DNA of 64,000 nt from Chitinophaga pollutisoli (GTDB taxonomy: Bacteria > Bacteroidota > Bacteroidia > Chitinophagales > Chitinophagaceae), in NCBI RefSeq assembly GCF_038396755.1, contig NZ_CP149822.1:248001-312000 (forward strand). The letters run 5' to 3'. The notes below the pieces were generated by a model. That model had not been told where the DNA came from, made no database searches, and saw only the letters and a program-made list of their open reading frames with translations. The translations under genes and the position numbers were made by a program. This document shows positions 53,942-63,567 of this stretch, piece by piece; position 1 is the first letter of the stretch, and each line of letters starts with the position of its first letter.

Positions 53942-56900
53942 ATGAAACAACCCGAATTGCGCCTGGCATCGTCCTGCGCCCTTGTCTTTGCCACACTCCT
54001 GGCCGGTTGCGGCCAAAAGCCCGTTGATTTGCGGATCAAAAAAATGGATTCCGCCCAAACGGCGAAGATCGCCGCTGGTATTGAAGCCACAGTGAAGCCG
54101 GAACTGGCGGAAGGATTGACGCTCAGCCTCTGGGGGATCGATTCGCTGGTGGTGTCGCCTATCGCTATCGATATCGACGACAACGGCAGCATCTATTACA
54201 CCACCACCAACCGGCAGAACAATTCCGAATTCGATATCCGCGGGCACCGGGAATGGGAAATCCCTTCCATCAGCCTGGCCACCGTGGAAGACCGCCGGAA
54301 ATTCCTGCACGAAGAGCTTTCGCCAGAAAACAGCCATCGCAACAAATGGCTCGCCGACCTCAACGGTGACAGTTCCCACGACTGGCGCGACCTGGCCATC
54401 GAAACAGAACATGTGTACCGCCTCGACGACCGGGATGGCGACGGCCGTGCCGAGCAATCGCAGCTCGTTGTCGATGATTTCCACGACGAAGTGACCGACG
54501 TGGCAGGCGGCGTACTGATCGACGGGAAGGACCTATATGTGGCTGTAGCGCCGGATATGTGGCGGATGCGCGACAAAAACGGTGATGGGATCGCGGACGA
54601 GAAAACATCCATGTCGCACGGATATGCGGTGCATATCGGGTTCAGCGGGCATGGCATGTCTGGCGTGGAAATGGGGCCGGATGGAAGGATTTACTGGCAG
54701 ATTGGCGATATCGGCTTCAACGGTACCGACAAAACGGGAAAGAAATGGGAATATCCCAACTGCGGGGTTATTGCACGATCGAACCCGGATGGCAGCGATT
54801 TCGAGATTTTCGCGCATGGGCTGCGCAACACCCACGAATTTGTATTCGACGAATACGGCAATCTTATCAGTGAAGACAACGACGGCGACCATCCTGGCGA
54901 GAAAGAGCGCCTGGTATATATCGTGAATGGTTCGGATGCGGGCTGGCGCAGCAACTGGCAATACGGCAAATACCGCGATCCGCAGAATAATACGTATAAA
55001 GTCTGGATGGCGGAAAAGATGTACCTGCCCCGTTGGGAAGGCCAGGCGGCGTACATCACGCCCCCGATCGCCAATTTCGTGAGTGGCCCCACCGGCATGG
55101 TGTACAATCCCGGCACGGCGTTGGGCCCGGAATACAACAACACGTTTTTCATCGCGGAGTTCGTGGGCAACCCCGCTGGGTCAGGCATTCATAGTTTTAA
55201 GTTGAAATCATCGGGCGCGGGCTTCGAGTTAGGGGAACAGCAAAAAGTGCTCGGCGGCGTGCTCGCGACGGGGCTCGACTTCGGGCCGGATGGCGCGCTG
55301 TATGTGGCCGACTGGATAGATGGATGGGATACCCACAGCTATGGCCGCATCTGGAAACTGGATCATAAAGACGGCGCGGCAAGCGCGATGCGCAAAGAAG
55401 TCAAAACTTTGATGGTGGCGGATTTCAGGAAGAGGAATCCCCGGGAGCTGGGTGCCCTTCTCCAGCATGCCGATTACCGCATAAGGCTGAAAGCGCAATT
55501 CGAATTGGCCGGCAGAGACAGCGACGGCGTGCAGATGTTTGAAGCGGCATTGCGGCAAAACACCCACCAGTTGGCGCGCGTGCATGCCATCCAGGGCCTC
55601 AGCCAGATGGCGCGCAAACAGGCAGACCATGCGGCGCTGCTGATTCCCGTACTGGGGGATAAAGATCCCGAAATCCGCGCGCTGGCCGCAAAATGGCTCG
55701 GCGACATCAAATATAAATCCGCCGCTCCGGCAATTGTTCCTTTGTTGAAAGACACGTCCGCCAGGGCGAGGTTCTTCGCCGCGGAGGCGTTGGGCAGGAT
55801 GGAATACGCCCCCGCGGTAAATCCCCTCATCGCCATGCTGGAAGCCAATAACGACCAGGATGTATACCTCCGACATGCGGGATCGCTGGCGCTGGCGCGC
55901 ATCGGCGATGCCGCGCCGGTAGCGGCATTGGCCACACATCCTTCCCGGGCGGTACGTATCGCGGCCGTAGTGGCGCTCCGAAGCATGAAGCATGCGGATG
56001 TCGCCAGGTTCCTGCAGGACAGTGATGAATTCATCGTCACTGAAACCGCACGCGCCATCAACGACGACAATGGCATCCCCGCAGCCATGCCCGCACTCGG
56101 CAGCCTCCTGGGCACCACCACTTTCCAAAACGAACCGCTCATCCGCAGGGCCATCAATGCCTGCCTGCAGTCGGGCAGCGATACGCTCCTGCAAACGCTC
56201 GCCGCTTACGCCAACAACACCGCAAAACCCGCTACCATGCGGGCCGAAGCAGTTGCCGCGCTGGGTGTCTGGCCCAATCCCTCGGTGCTCGACCGGGTAG
56301 ACGGGCGCCTGCGCGGCCCGCAAAAGCGCGACGATAAAAAAGTAATCGCGGCATCGTCCGCCACCTTGATAGCGCTTCTGCGCGACAAAGAAACCCAGGT
56401 AAAAACCAGTGCTGCATTGGCATTGGAGAAACTGAAAATCACCAGTGCATCCTCCGCCCTGCTGGCCGCGGTGAAAGCGGACCCCGCGCCGGAAGTGCGC
56501 ATCGCCGGGCTGAAAGCGCTCGTAGCGTTGGAAACGCCCGAGCTGGAAACCGCACTCCGCGCGGCATTGACGGATAAAGAAAAGCATGTCCGCGTGGCAG
56601 GGCTCGATCTGCTCGACAAAATGAAAGTACCGCAAGCCACGATGGCGGCCCTGCTCTCCGACGTGATCGCCACCAAAACCCTGGAAGAAAAGCAGGCCGC
56701 GATACTGGCGCTGGGCAAGCTGCCGGTGGAACAGGCGGCCGCACCGCTCGGCAAACTGCTCGACCAGCTCGCGGCAGGATCCCTGGCGCCAGGCGTTGTG
56801 TTGGAACTGGGCGAAGCGATCGACAGTACCGGTTCCAAAGACCTGGCCGGCAGATACAAAACCATCAGCGCCAAACGCGCACCCGACGAACTGTTTGCCC

Positions 56901-57346
56901 TTTACGCAGGAAGCCTTGAAGGTGGCGATCCCCAGCGCGGGCAACGCATCTTCTTCCGCAACGAGAACGCCCAATGCATGAAATGCCACGCTTATGACGA
57001 CCGTGGCGGCAATGCCGGCCCGCGCATCAACGGCGTTGGCGGCAGGCTCACGCGCCTCCAGATCCTCGAATCCCTCATCAACCCCAGCGCGCGCCTGGCA
57101 CCAGGTTTCGGGATGGTGACGCTGGAGCTGAAAGACGGCAACAAGATTTCCGGCATACTCTACGGAGAAAGCGCTGCCGGACTGAAAATCAAAACCGGCA
57201 CGGAACCCGAAAAGCTCATCGCCGCCAATACCATCGCGAAGAAAACCTACTCCCCTTCCAGCATGCCCGACATGAAGGCCGTGTTATCGAAGAAGGAGAT
57301 ACGGGACCTGGTGAGCTTCCTGTCGGAATCGAAAAAAGATGAATAG
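53942..57346 (+). CDS. PVC-type haem-binding membrane-bound dehydrogenase lipoprotein
   Basis: A 1134-residue lipoprotein (lipobox LLAGC, Cys20 region). A propeller domain (about 45-490, PIAIDIDDNGSIYYTTTNRQNN ... GLDFGPDGALYVADWIDGWD) is followed by a long run of HEAT repeats (500-960) and a C-terminal cytochrome c domain with CMKCH at 1012-1016, then GNAGPRINGVGGRLTRLQILESLINPSARLAPGF. It oxidises a sugar-type substrate at the outer surface of the membrane and passes electrons through haem c. The start at 53942 gives the lipoprotein signal. The next gene is a PQQ-type sugar dehydrogenase. Confidence 0.92.
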   Translation: MKQPELRLASSCALVFATLLAGCGQKPVDLRIKKMDSAQTAKIAAGIEATVKPELAEGLTLSLWGIDSLVVSPIAIDIDDNGSIYYTTTNRQNNSEFDIRGHREWEIPSISLATVEDRRKFLHEELSPENSHRNKWLADLNGDSSHDWRDLAIETEHVYRLDDRDGDGRAEQSQLVVDDFHDEVTDVAGGVLIDGKDLYVAVAPDMWRMRDKNGDGIADEKTSMSHGYAVHIGFSGHGMSGVEMGPDGRIYWQIGDIGFNGTDKTGKKWEYPNCGVIARSNPDGSDFEIFAHGLRNTHEFVFDEYGNLISEDNDGDHPGEKERLVYIVNGSDAGWRSNWQYGKYRDPQNNTYKVWMAEKMYLPRWEGQAAYITPPIANFVSGPTGMVYNPGTALGPEYNNTFFIAEFVGNPAGSGIHSFKLKSSGAGFELGEQQKVLGGVLATGLDFGPDGALYVADWIDGWDTHSYGRIWKLDHKDGAASAMRKEVKTLMVADFRKRNPRELGALLQHADYRIRLKAQFELAGRDSDGVQMFEAALRQNTHQLARVHAIQGLSQMARKQADHAALLIPVLGDKDPEIRALAAKWLGDIKYKSAAPAIVPLLKDTSARARFFAAEALGRMEYAPAVNPLIAMLEANNDQDVYLRHAGSLALARIGDAAPVAALATHPSRAVRIAAVVALRSMKHADVARFLQDSDEFIVTETARAINDDNGIPAAMPALGSLLGTTTFQNEPLIRRAINACLQSGSDTLLQTLAAYANNTAKPATMRAEAVAALGVWPNPSVLDRVDGRLRGPQKRDDKKVIAASSATLIALLRDKETQVKTSAALALEKLKITSASSALLAAVKADPAPEVRIAGLKALVALETPELETALRAALTDKEKHVRVAGLDLLDKMKVPQATMAALLSDVIATKTLEEKQAAILALGKLPVEQAAAPLGKLLDQLAAGSLAPGVVLELGEAIDSTGSKDLAGRYKTISAKRAPDELFALYAGSLEGGDPQRGQRIFFRNENAQCMKCHAYDDRGGNAGPRINGVGGRLTRLQILESLINPSARLAPGFGMVTLELKDGNKISGILYGESAAGLKIKTGTEPEKLIAANTIAKKTYSPSSMPDMKAVLSKKEIRDLVSFLSESKKDE

Positions 57347-57425
57347 ACGGCCGGAACCGCGCAATATTGCCAACTTGTACTATATTTAAGCACCGATTAT
57401 CCATGCAAATAATCCAACATAACGT

Positions 57426-58687
57426 ATGAACATGTATCCGACTCCCCACTTCCTCCGTACACTTTGCGTAGGTGGCGCCGTGGTGATCGCATCCTGCGGC
57501 CAGGGCACTTCCGGCAACAGCCAGGACAGCACAGCCGCAGGGGCTCCCAAGGATTCGTCCATCGGGCCCGTAGAAACCGGTGCCGCCAACACCGATTACA
57601 AGCCTGCCTTTGAAGGACAGACAAGGATCGCCGGCGTAACCACCACTACCCCCTACGAAGGCAAGGTGCTGGCGGAAGGGCTCAGCAAGCCCTGGGGCAT
57701 CACCCCCTGCCTGATGGCCGGCTCCTGATTACCGAAAAAACCGGCACCATGCGCATCGCTACCACCGAAGGCAAACTGAGCGAGCCCATCACCGGGCTTC
57801 CCGAAGTGAATGCAAAGGGTCAGGGCGGCCTCCTCGGCCTGCGCGTGGATCCCGATTTCGCCACCAACAGGATGGTATACTGGGTATTCTCTGAGCAAAG
57901 GCCCGGCGGCACCCTCACTTCAGTCGCGAAAGGCAAACTCTCGGCAGACGAAAAGAAAATCGAAGGCGCTACCGTCATCTACCGCGCCACGCCCGAATAT
58001 GACGGCACCCTCCACTATGGCGGCCGCATCCTCATCGATAAGGAAGGCAACCTCCTGGTGAGCACCGGCGAACGGTCGGACCTTGCAACCCGCCCCCAGG
58101 CGCAGGACCTCAAATCCGGCCTCGGTAAAATCGTCCGCATTACGAAAGACGGCAAACCTGCGGCAGGCAATCCCTTCGCGGGCAACGCCGACGCCCGTCC
58201 CGAACTGTATTCTTACGGTCACCGCAACGTGCAGGGCCTGGCATTCCACCCCGTTACCGGCGACCTCTGGGAAACGGAGTTTGGCCCCCGCGGCGGCGAT
58301 GAGCTTAACCGCGTGGAACCCGGGAAAAACTACGGCTGGCCCACGATCACCTATGGTTTGGAATACAGCGGTAAAAAGATCGGCGACAGCATCCAGCAGA
58401 AAGCAGGACTGGAGCAACCCGTATACTACTGGGATCCGGTACTTTCGCCCAGCGGCATGACGTTCTACACCGGAACCGACATCCCCGAATGGAAAAACAA
58501 CCTCTTCATTAGCGGTCTGAGCAGCACGCATATCGCGCGCCTCGTGATCGAGAATAACAAAGTGGTAGGCGAAGAGCTGATCCTTCCGAAAGAAGGCCAG
58601 CGTTTCCGTGATATCACCCAGGGCAATGATGGCGCCCTGTACACCGTAACCGACCAGGGACGGTTGTACCGCATCGCGAAGAAATAA
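57426..58687 (+). pseudogene. PQQ-dependent sugar dehydrogenase lipoprotein gene with one-base frameshift
   Basis: The first frame encodes a lipoprotein signal (lipobox VIASC) and EGKVLAEGLSKPWGITP; the second encodes the six-bladed soluble-glucose-dehydrogenase propeller (GLPEVNAKGQGGLLGLRVDPDFATN, YSYGHRNVQGLAFHPVTGDLWETEFGPRGGDELNRVEPGKNYGWP) up to 58687. They meet at the C5 run 57703-57707; a sixth C restores GITPLPDGRLLITEKTGTM, the family sequence. The enzyme oxidises aldoses with PQQ in the periplasm. A single lost C suggests a sequencing error rather than decay. A near-consensus TATATTTA lies upstream. Confidence 0.9.
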
Positions 58688-58702
58688 TCACCCGATTATA
58701 CA

Positions 58703-58740
58703 GGAAACGCCCGCGGAACCATGGTTTCACGGGCGTTTCC
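58703..58740 (+). terminator. Rho-independent terminator
   Basis: Long stem GGAAACGCCCG / CGGGCGTTTCC enclosing an inner GGAACCATGGTTTC hairpin, followed by GTTTTCC. Confidence 0.9.
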
Positions 58741-58915
58741 GTTTTCCGGCATTTACTCCCGCGAACTCCGGTTATGTTACCCCGTTTCCTGTTGTAGCTA
58801 TAAACGGAAAAGGCGCTTTCGTATATGACTGCGGCATTATCGCATCCATCCCCCCTATTTTTATGACACCATGCATAACCCGACTTAATATTCACCAACA
58901 CATAACCCGTATTCC

Positions 58916-60985
58916 ATGAAAAAAATGTTACTCGCCCTATTGCCCCTGGCAATTGCAGGAGGCTCCACGATTGCGCAGACCAAACCCTTCTACTATGCAG
59001 ATGGTAAACGTATGTATCTCGATGCGGATACTACTGCTATCTTTGTAAAATTCAAAGACCTGGAAGCTAAAGTCCCGTTTGAACAAACTGTGCATGCAAC
59101 TGGTGTTGTAAGCGCCGAGAAAACCCGTTATCCGTCCGTGCAGAAAATCCACCTTGATCCCAACAGTAAAACCAGTGCGATGGCGGCCATCCGCAGTAAC
59201 AATGCCATTGCCTACTCCTGGCAGGCGCTTACGGCAGGTGATAATGAACCCATTATACCCACAGGCGAAATAATTGTAATGCCCAAACCCGGAGGCCCCG
59301 ACGTGGCAACGCTGGTTAAAAAGCTGGACCTGGATGTCATCATTAAAGAAAAAGATCCTTTGCTCGACGGTGCGGTTGCATTAGTGGTTCCCAACGATGC
59401 GGATCTGTTTGACTTCGCCAACCGCATTTATGAAAGCGGCGGAGTAAAATATGCCACCCCAAATTTCTGGATGCACTTTTCAAATGAGGCACCCAATGAC
59501 CCTTTGTACAACCAACAAACCTGGCTGAATAACACCGCCAACCCACTGATCGATATTAATGTGGAAGATACCTGGCCGCTGACGACCAACCTGGTCAAAA
59601 TAGCCGTAATGGATGATGGCATAGCAGCCCACCCCGACTTTCCGGCAGGTGCATTGCAAACAGGCTGGGCGCCTCGCAACCCCGGTGGCGGCGGGCTGCC
59701 CAATTACTCCAGGACAGGCGTCGGCCATGGACAATCGGTTGCCGGCATCATCGCGGCAAAGGCCAACAATAATACAGGGATAGCGGGCGGATACCAGGGG
59801 CCGTGCCAGCTGTACAGCCTTAATATTTTTTGGGACGGATTGGAAACCGCGCAAGATATCGCCAACGCATTTAATTATGCGCGGAACAATCTGAATGTGG
59901 ATGTTATCAACGGAAGCTGGGGTTATTCTCCCGGAGCCAACTTCGATAATATCAATACGGCGATAGATAATGCTGCTATTCATGGCCGTGGCGGCAAGGG
60001 GATTGCTATTGTCCAATCATCCGGAAATGACATTACAATGACCAACCTCACGGTTCGATACCCGGCAACCCGTTCTACGGTGACAGCCGTTGGCGCAATC
60101 GATGATAACGGCGTGGTAACGTACTTCAGTTGTCGCGGGCCCGAATTGGACGTTGTGGCGCTCGGCGAGGTGACCAGTGTATTAACGACAGATTTACAGG
60201 GTGCGCCGGGAGACAATTCAGGCGACTACCGCTGGTTTGGCGGCACTTCGGCCGCGGCGCCTATGGTCGCTGCCATTGCAGCCGGCGCGATTTCCATATC
60301 TCCCAATGCTTCAAGTGTGCGAATCAATAGCGCTCTTACATCGGGTACCCGCGACCTCGGTCCCTGGTTTTTCGATAATGACTATGGGTGGGGGCTGGTG
60401 AATGGCTGTGCCGCGCTTGCCACTGCCGTTGCAGTTCAATGCGAGATTACAGGCCCGCAGTATGTGGGCACTATGGGTGGCTACTTCGCCGTAACTAATC
60501 TGCCTGCCAATCTCCCGCTTACCGTTGAATGGCTTCACTCCGGCTCGGCGCAATATACCCTGACACCTACTTCGCCCAATGGTTCAACTTGTACAATCGT
60601 ACCAACGACTAACGGACAGATCACATTATCGGCACTTATACGTGGGGTTTGCGATGTAGCCCAGTTGATACTCTTTCTTCCCACCATCTATACCGTTGTG
60701 CCATTAGCCGCCCCCATCGAGCAATACATTATTTCGCCAGTACCGGCATCCCAACAGCTGACGGTAAAAATTAATGAGGAAAACGGGAAACCAGTTTCGG
60801 ATATCCGGGAAGTCAGCCTCTTCGACAAAACGGGATTATTAAAGGTTGTACGGCGGTTTCCTGCAGGACAGCGCAATGTAACCATAGATATTTCCCACCT
60901 GCCGGCAGATATTTACGTAGTGAAGGTGGATGACGAGAATAAATCCACAGAAATTTTCGCCAAACAAATTGTAATCGGCAGATAG
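58916..60985 (+). CDS. S8 family serine peptidase with type IX sorting domain
   Basis: A 689-residue subtilase. Signal peptide (MKKMLLALLPLAIAGGSTIAQ), pro-region to about 190, catalytic domain with Asp233 (AVMDDG), His271 (GVGHGQSVAG) and Ser445 (GGTSAAAPM). A linker domain follows (about 505-600), and the last 75 residues (VSLFDKTGLLKVVRRFPAG...IDISHLPADIYVVKVDD...AKQIVIGR) are a T9SS type A C-terminal sorting domain. The protein is thus exported across the outer membrane and anchored or released by the gliding/T9SS machinery. Codon use is a little more AT-rich than neighbours. Confidence 0.94.
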   Translation: MKKMLLALLPLAIAGGSTIAQTKPFYYADGKRMYLDADTTAIFVKFKDLEAKVPFEQTVHATGVVSAEKTRYPSVQKIHLDPNSKTSAMAAIRSNNAIAYSWQALTAGDNEPIIPTGEIIVMPKPGGPDVATLVKKLDLDVIIKEKDPLLDGAVALVVPNDADLFDFANRIYESGGVKYATPNFWMHFSNEAPNDPLYNQQTWLNNTANPLIDINVEDTWPLTTNLVKIAVMDDGIAAHPDFPAGALQTGWAPRNPGGGGLPNYSRTGVGHGQSVAGIIAAKANNNTGIAGGYQGPCQLYSLNIFWDGLETAQDIANAFNYARNNLNVDVINGSWGYSPGANFDNINTAIDNAAIHGRGGKGIAIVQSSGNDITMTNLTVRYPATRSTVTAVGAIDDNGVVTYFSCRGPELDVVALGEVTSVLTTDLQGAPGDNSGDYRWFGGTSAAAPMVAAIAAGAISISPNASSVRINSALTSGTRDLGPWFFDNDYGWGLVNGCAALATAVAVQCEITGPQYVGTMGGYFAVTNLPANLPLTVEWLHSGSAQYTLTPTSPNGSTCTIVPTTNGQITLSALIRGVCDVAQLILFLPTIYTVVPLAAPIEQYIISPVPASQQLTVKINEENGKPVSDIREVSLFDKTGLLKVVRRFPAGQRNVTIDISHLPADIYVVKVDDENKSTEIFAKQIVIGR

Positions 60986-61024
60986 CTGGTTAAAAAGGAT
61001 AAATTCCTTACTGTAACTAATCTG

Positions 61025-61052
61025 CGCCGGCCTGTATGCTTACAGGCCGGTG
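61025..61052. terminator. Bidirectional terminator hairpin
   Basis: CGCCGGCCTGTA / TACAGGCCGGTG stem with TGCT loop between the convergent subtilase and sialidase-like genes. Confidence 0.85.
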
Positions 61053-61058
61053 TTGATT

Positions 61059-62252
61059 TTATAAATTCAACCGCTCCAGTTTACGAAACTTCTTTATCCG
61101 GTGGAACGTAAGGTAATTCGCGTCATGGTTATTATGCGCCTTTCCCGCTCCTTCTCCGAATGCCGTCCGCGATAGGACAATTATATCATTTCCTTCGAAT
61201 TGCCAGTCAACATATTGGAAACCGTGATGCAATACATCCGGATGCTGCAGAATAATTTCATGTGTTTGCCAGTTGCGCAGGTCAGCCGAGCTCATCAGGG
61301 CCAGTGTATTCCGGAAGGTGGCGGGGTTGCGCTTCGGAAACTGATCGCGGAACTGTTGGGGAATGATGTTGGAAAGCGTCCAATAGCGGCCGGATTTTTC
61401 ATCGAAACGTATCACGAACTTCTTGCTGCCGCCGGGGAAAGGAATGAAGTCGTTCGCGGCATCGAACGTAGCCTGCTTGCCATTGGCGCTGACGCGCACG
61501 ACCGCCGCTTTCTCATCCAGCGAAGAACGGTCATCCACGCGGAGTATATTCACGATGCTGCCATCCGGCGCCGCTACGGCATTGCCTTCGAGCCAGCCGG
61601 TAAAGTGGCCGTCCAGCCAGGTGGAATCATATAAAATCGAATTGGAAACCGTCCATGATGCAGCTTTGAGCAAATCTGCGTCCACCGGGGCCGACATCAT
61701 CATGGCGCCATAACGTTTTCCCCAATCCAATACCGGCCCATGCGCCGTTTCCATCGCCCGCCAGATGCGGCCGTTATGGACGAGCACCGGCATGGGTGCG
61801 CAATGGTACATCCCGGCCAGGAGCAGCCCGTTGTCCCGGGTGAGTGGTTGCGTCCAGGTAGCGCCCGCGTCGGTCGACCGCCGGATGAGGACCGTGCCGT
61901 GATGGCGGTCGGGGCCCAGGAGGTATAAGGTATCTTTATGTACGAAAAGGCTCGACCAGAACGCGCCGTTTACGGTGCTCACCTGCTCCCAGGATTTGCC
62001 TTTATCGCGCGAACGGAACACCCGCGTTACCGCCTGTACGAATTCCGAGCTTTGCGGCCCGAAGAAGTCGTGGGAGGCAACATAGGAGCCATCGGGCAGG
62101 ATCGCCAGGGAAGGGGAACCTATATATGTTTTCGTCTCCGCGGGCACATAGGTGACGATGGCGCCCGGAGGGGCCTGCTGTGCGCGGACTTCTGCACCAG
62201 AAGCAAGGAGCAGCGCCAGGAAAAGGGAGCATTTCAGGAGGGAGGCTTTCAT
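61059..62252 (-). CDS. Sialidase/BNR-repeat family exo-hydrolase-like protein, secreted
   Basis: A 397-residue protein with signal peptide (MKASLLKCSLFLALLLASGAEVRAQ). It contains BNR/Asp-box-like repeats: SRDKGKSWEQVST and STDAGATWTQPLT, each on a propeller blade, consistent with the sialidase superfamily. The catalytic Arg triad and Glu/Tyr pair cannot be assigned surely, so enzyme activity is uncertain. Monocistronic. TAACTTTG (62291-62284, minus strand) is an exact -7 match 32 bp before the start. Confidence 0.8.
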   Translation of the reverse strand: MKASLLKCSLFLALLLASGAEVRAQQAPPGAIVTYVPAETKTYIGSPSLAILPDGSYVASHDFFGPQSSEFVQAVTRVFRSRDKGKSWEQVSTVNGAFWSSLFVHKDTLYLLGPDRHHGTVLIRRSTDAGATWTQPLTRDNGLLLAGMYHCAPMPVLVHNGRIWRAMETAHGPVLDWGKRYGAMMMSAPVDADLLKAASWTVSNSILYDSTWLDGHFTGWLEGNAVAAPDGSIVNILRVDDRSSLDEKAAVVRVSANGKQATFDAANDFIPFPGGSKKFVIRFDEKSGRYWTLSNIIPQQFRDQFPKRNPATFRNTLALMSSADLRNWQTHEIILQHPDVLHHGFQYVDWQFEGNDIIVLSRTAFGEGAGKAHNNHDANYLTFHRIKKFRKLERLNL

Positions 62253-62346
62253 GCGTCCAAGATGGTAAAAATTCCACGCCGGTCAAAGTTATTTCTCTAC
62301 GTCAATACCTGGCTATGATGGTTTTGCGAGAATACGAAAACCGGAA

Positions 62347-62378
62347 TTTGCGCCATATCCAATTATTACTTACATTTG
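62347..62378 (+). promoter_or_regulatory. Bacteroidota promoter for tRNA-Lys
   Basis: TTTG (62347-62350), 20 bp, then TACATTTG (62371-62378): an exact match to the -33/-7 consensus TTTG-N19-20-TAnnTTTG, 15 bp before the tRNA gene. Confidence 0.8.
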
Positions 62379-62393
62379 AACCCACTCTATTAA

Positions 62394-62466
<73 letters not shown>

Positions 62467-62470
62467 CTTG

Positions 62471-62505
62471 AAGGGACAAATCTAAAAATAATGGATTTGT
62501 CCCTT
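62471..62505 (+). terminator. Rho-independent terminator of tRNA-Lys
   Basis: Perfect 12-bp stem AAGGGACAAATC / GATTTGTCCCTT with an 11-nt loop, 4 bp after the tRNA. Confidence 0.88.
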
Positions 62506-62588
62506 TATACTGCGGAAATAAGGCATCAAAATAATTAATCTTCAAGGTGACTTAAGATGGCTTAATAATATCCAGCCATCCGTGAAGG

Positions 62589-62945
62589 CTACTTCACCTG
62601 GATTGTAGGGGTGTTATTTATTATCTTCCAATCTCCAGTATCCCGAATGCATATTATCAATGAGTGAAAGATAAGATACGCGCTTTCCAACGTCGTTTGT
62701 GCAATAGCCATATTTCCTGATTGTTCCATGCTGTTTATGACCAGGCTCCTTGGGCTGCCTCCGAACCGCTTGGTACGGATGAGATCGATATAGTCAGATT
62801 TTGAGAATACAAAAATCCCCTTTTCATCGAAAAACCCGTCCTGTATATTCTGAAAGCAGGGATGTAAGATGTTTTCCAATGCTGCCACATCACGATTGTC
62901 GCCCGCCTTTACAAATGCCTCGATTGCTTTCTCTGCCTGTTCCAT
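62589..62945 (-). CDS. NTF2-like / lumazine-binding-type small protein
   Basis: A 118-residue protein with the SnoaL/NTF2-like pattern: EKAIEAFVKAGDNRDVAALENILHPCFQNI at the N-terminus and WKIINNTPTIQVK at the end. Such cone-shaped proteins bind small hydrophobic ligands; role unknown. It starts 2 bp after the azoreductase stop, so the sigma factor, azoreductase and this gene are probably one unit. Confidence 0.8.
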   Translation of the reverse strand: MEQAEKAIEAFVKAGDNRDVAALENILHPCFQNIQDGFFDEKGIFVFSKSDYIDLIRTKRFGGSPRSLVINSMEQSGNMAIAQTTLESAYLIFHSLIICIRDTGDWKIINNTPTIQVK

Positions 62946-62947
62946 TT

Positions 62948-63532
62948 TTATTTGTTTAAGATGTTTGTAAATAGTTCTTTCTGATGATTTAGTTGTTGTT
63001 GGACATATGCTTTATCTTCCGTTCCGTCCAATAAATAACAGTAAATCTCCTTTATGCCTATAAAATTCAGCATCTGCTGCAAATGCGTTTCTACCAGATT
63101 GGGCATATCTGATTGGAGTTCCCCCATCGTGGATAGAATGTAAGCTTTTTTGTTTTGCAGTAATCCGATTGCTTCGTCCTCCTGGTACCTGAAAGTTTTA
63201 CCTGTGCGCAACACCAGGTCAAAATAGGCTTTCAGCGAGGAAGGGATACCAAAATTGTACATAGGAACCGTGATAAGGATTTCATCGCATCCGAATAATT
63301 CAGCTATCAACCGGTCAGACAATTGCAGGCGGTCTGAATTATCCCCGGCAGCATAGAATGCCCCAAGTACTTCCTGCTCGAGATGGGGAATGAGCGAGGT
63401 GCCGACTTCGCGTATATTGACGCTTCCACCCGGATTCAGCTCTTTCCATGCCTGTACAAAATTGTCTCCCGCACTGCGGGAATAGGAGTTTTTCAGGCGT
63501 AAGCTGCTGTCAATTCTCAATAATGTCTTCAT
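62948..63532 (-). CDS. azoR: FMN-dependent NADH-azoreductase
   Basis: A 194-residue flavodoxin-fold quinone/azo reductase. Family marks: LLRIDSSLRLKNSYSRSAGDNFV at the N-terminus (FMN phosphate loop), PMYNFGIPSSLKAYFDLVLRTGKTFRY, and LSTMGELQS. It uses NADH and FMN to reduce quinones and azo bonds, a detoxification role. It sits directly downstream of an ECF41/SigJ-like sigma factor gene, whose typical partners are redox enzymes. Confidence 0.92.
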   Translation of the reverse strand: MKTLLRIDSSLRLKNSYSRSAGDNFVQAWKELNPGGSVNIREVGTSLIPHLEQEVLGAFYAAGDNSDRLQLSDRLIAELFGCDEILITVPMYNFGIPSSLKAYFDLVLRTGKTFRYQEDEAIGLLQNKKAYILSTMGELQSDMPNLVETHLQQMLNFIGIKEIYCYLLDGTEDKAYVQQQLNHQKELFTNILNK

Positions 63533-63567
63533 CTTTTTTACGCTTTCTATGGAAGACAGTTTGCGTA

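Noticed and set aside
55229..56989. 586-residue minus-strand frame opposite the cytochrome dehydrogenase
   Set aside because: Shadow of the HEAT-repeat region; no domain seen.
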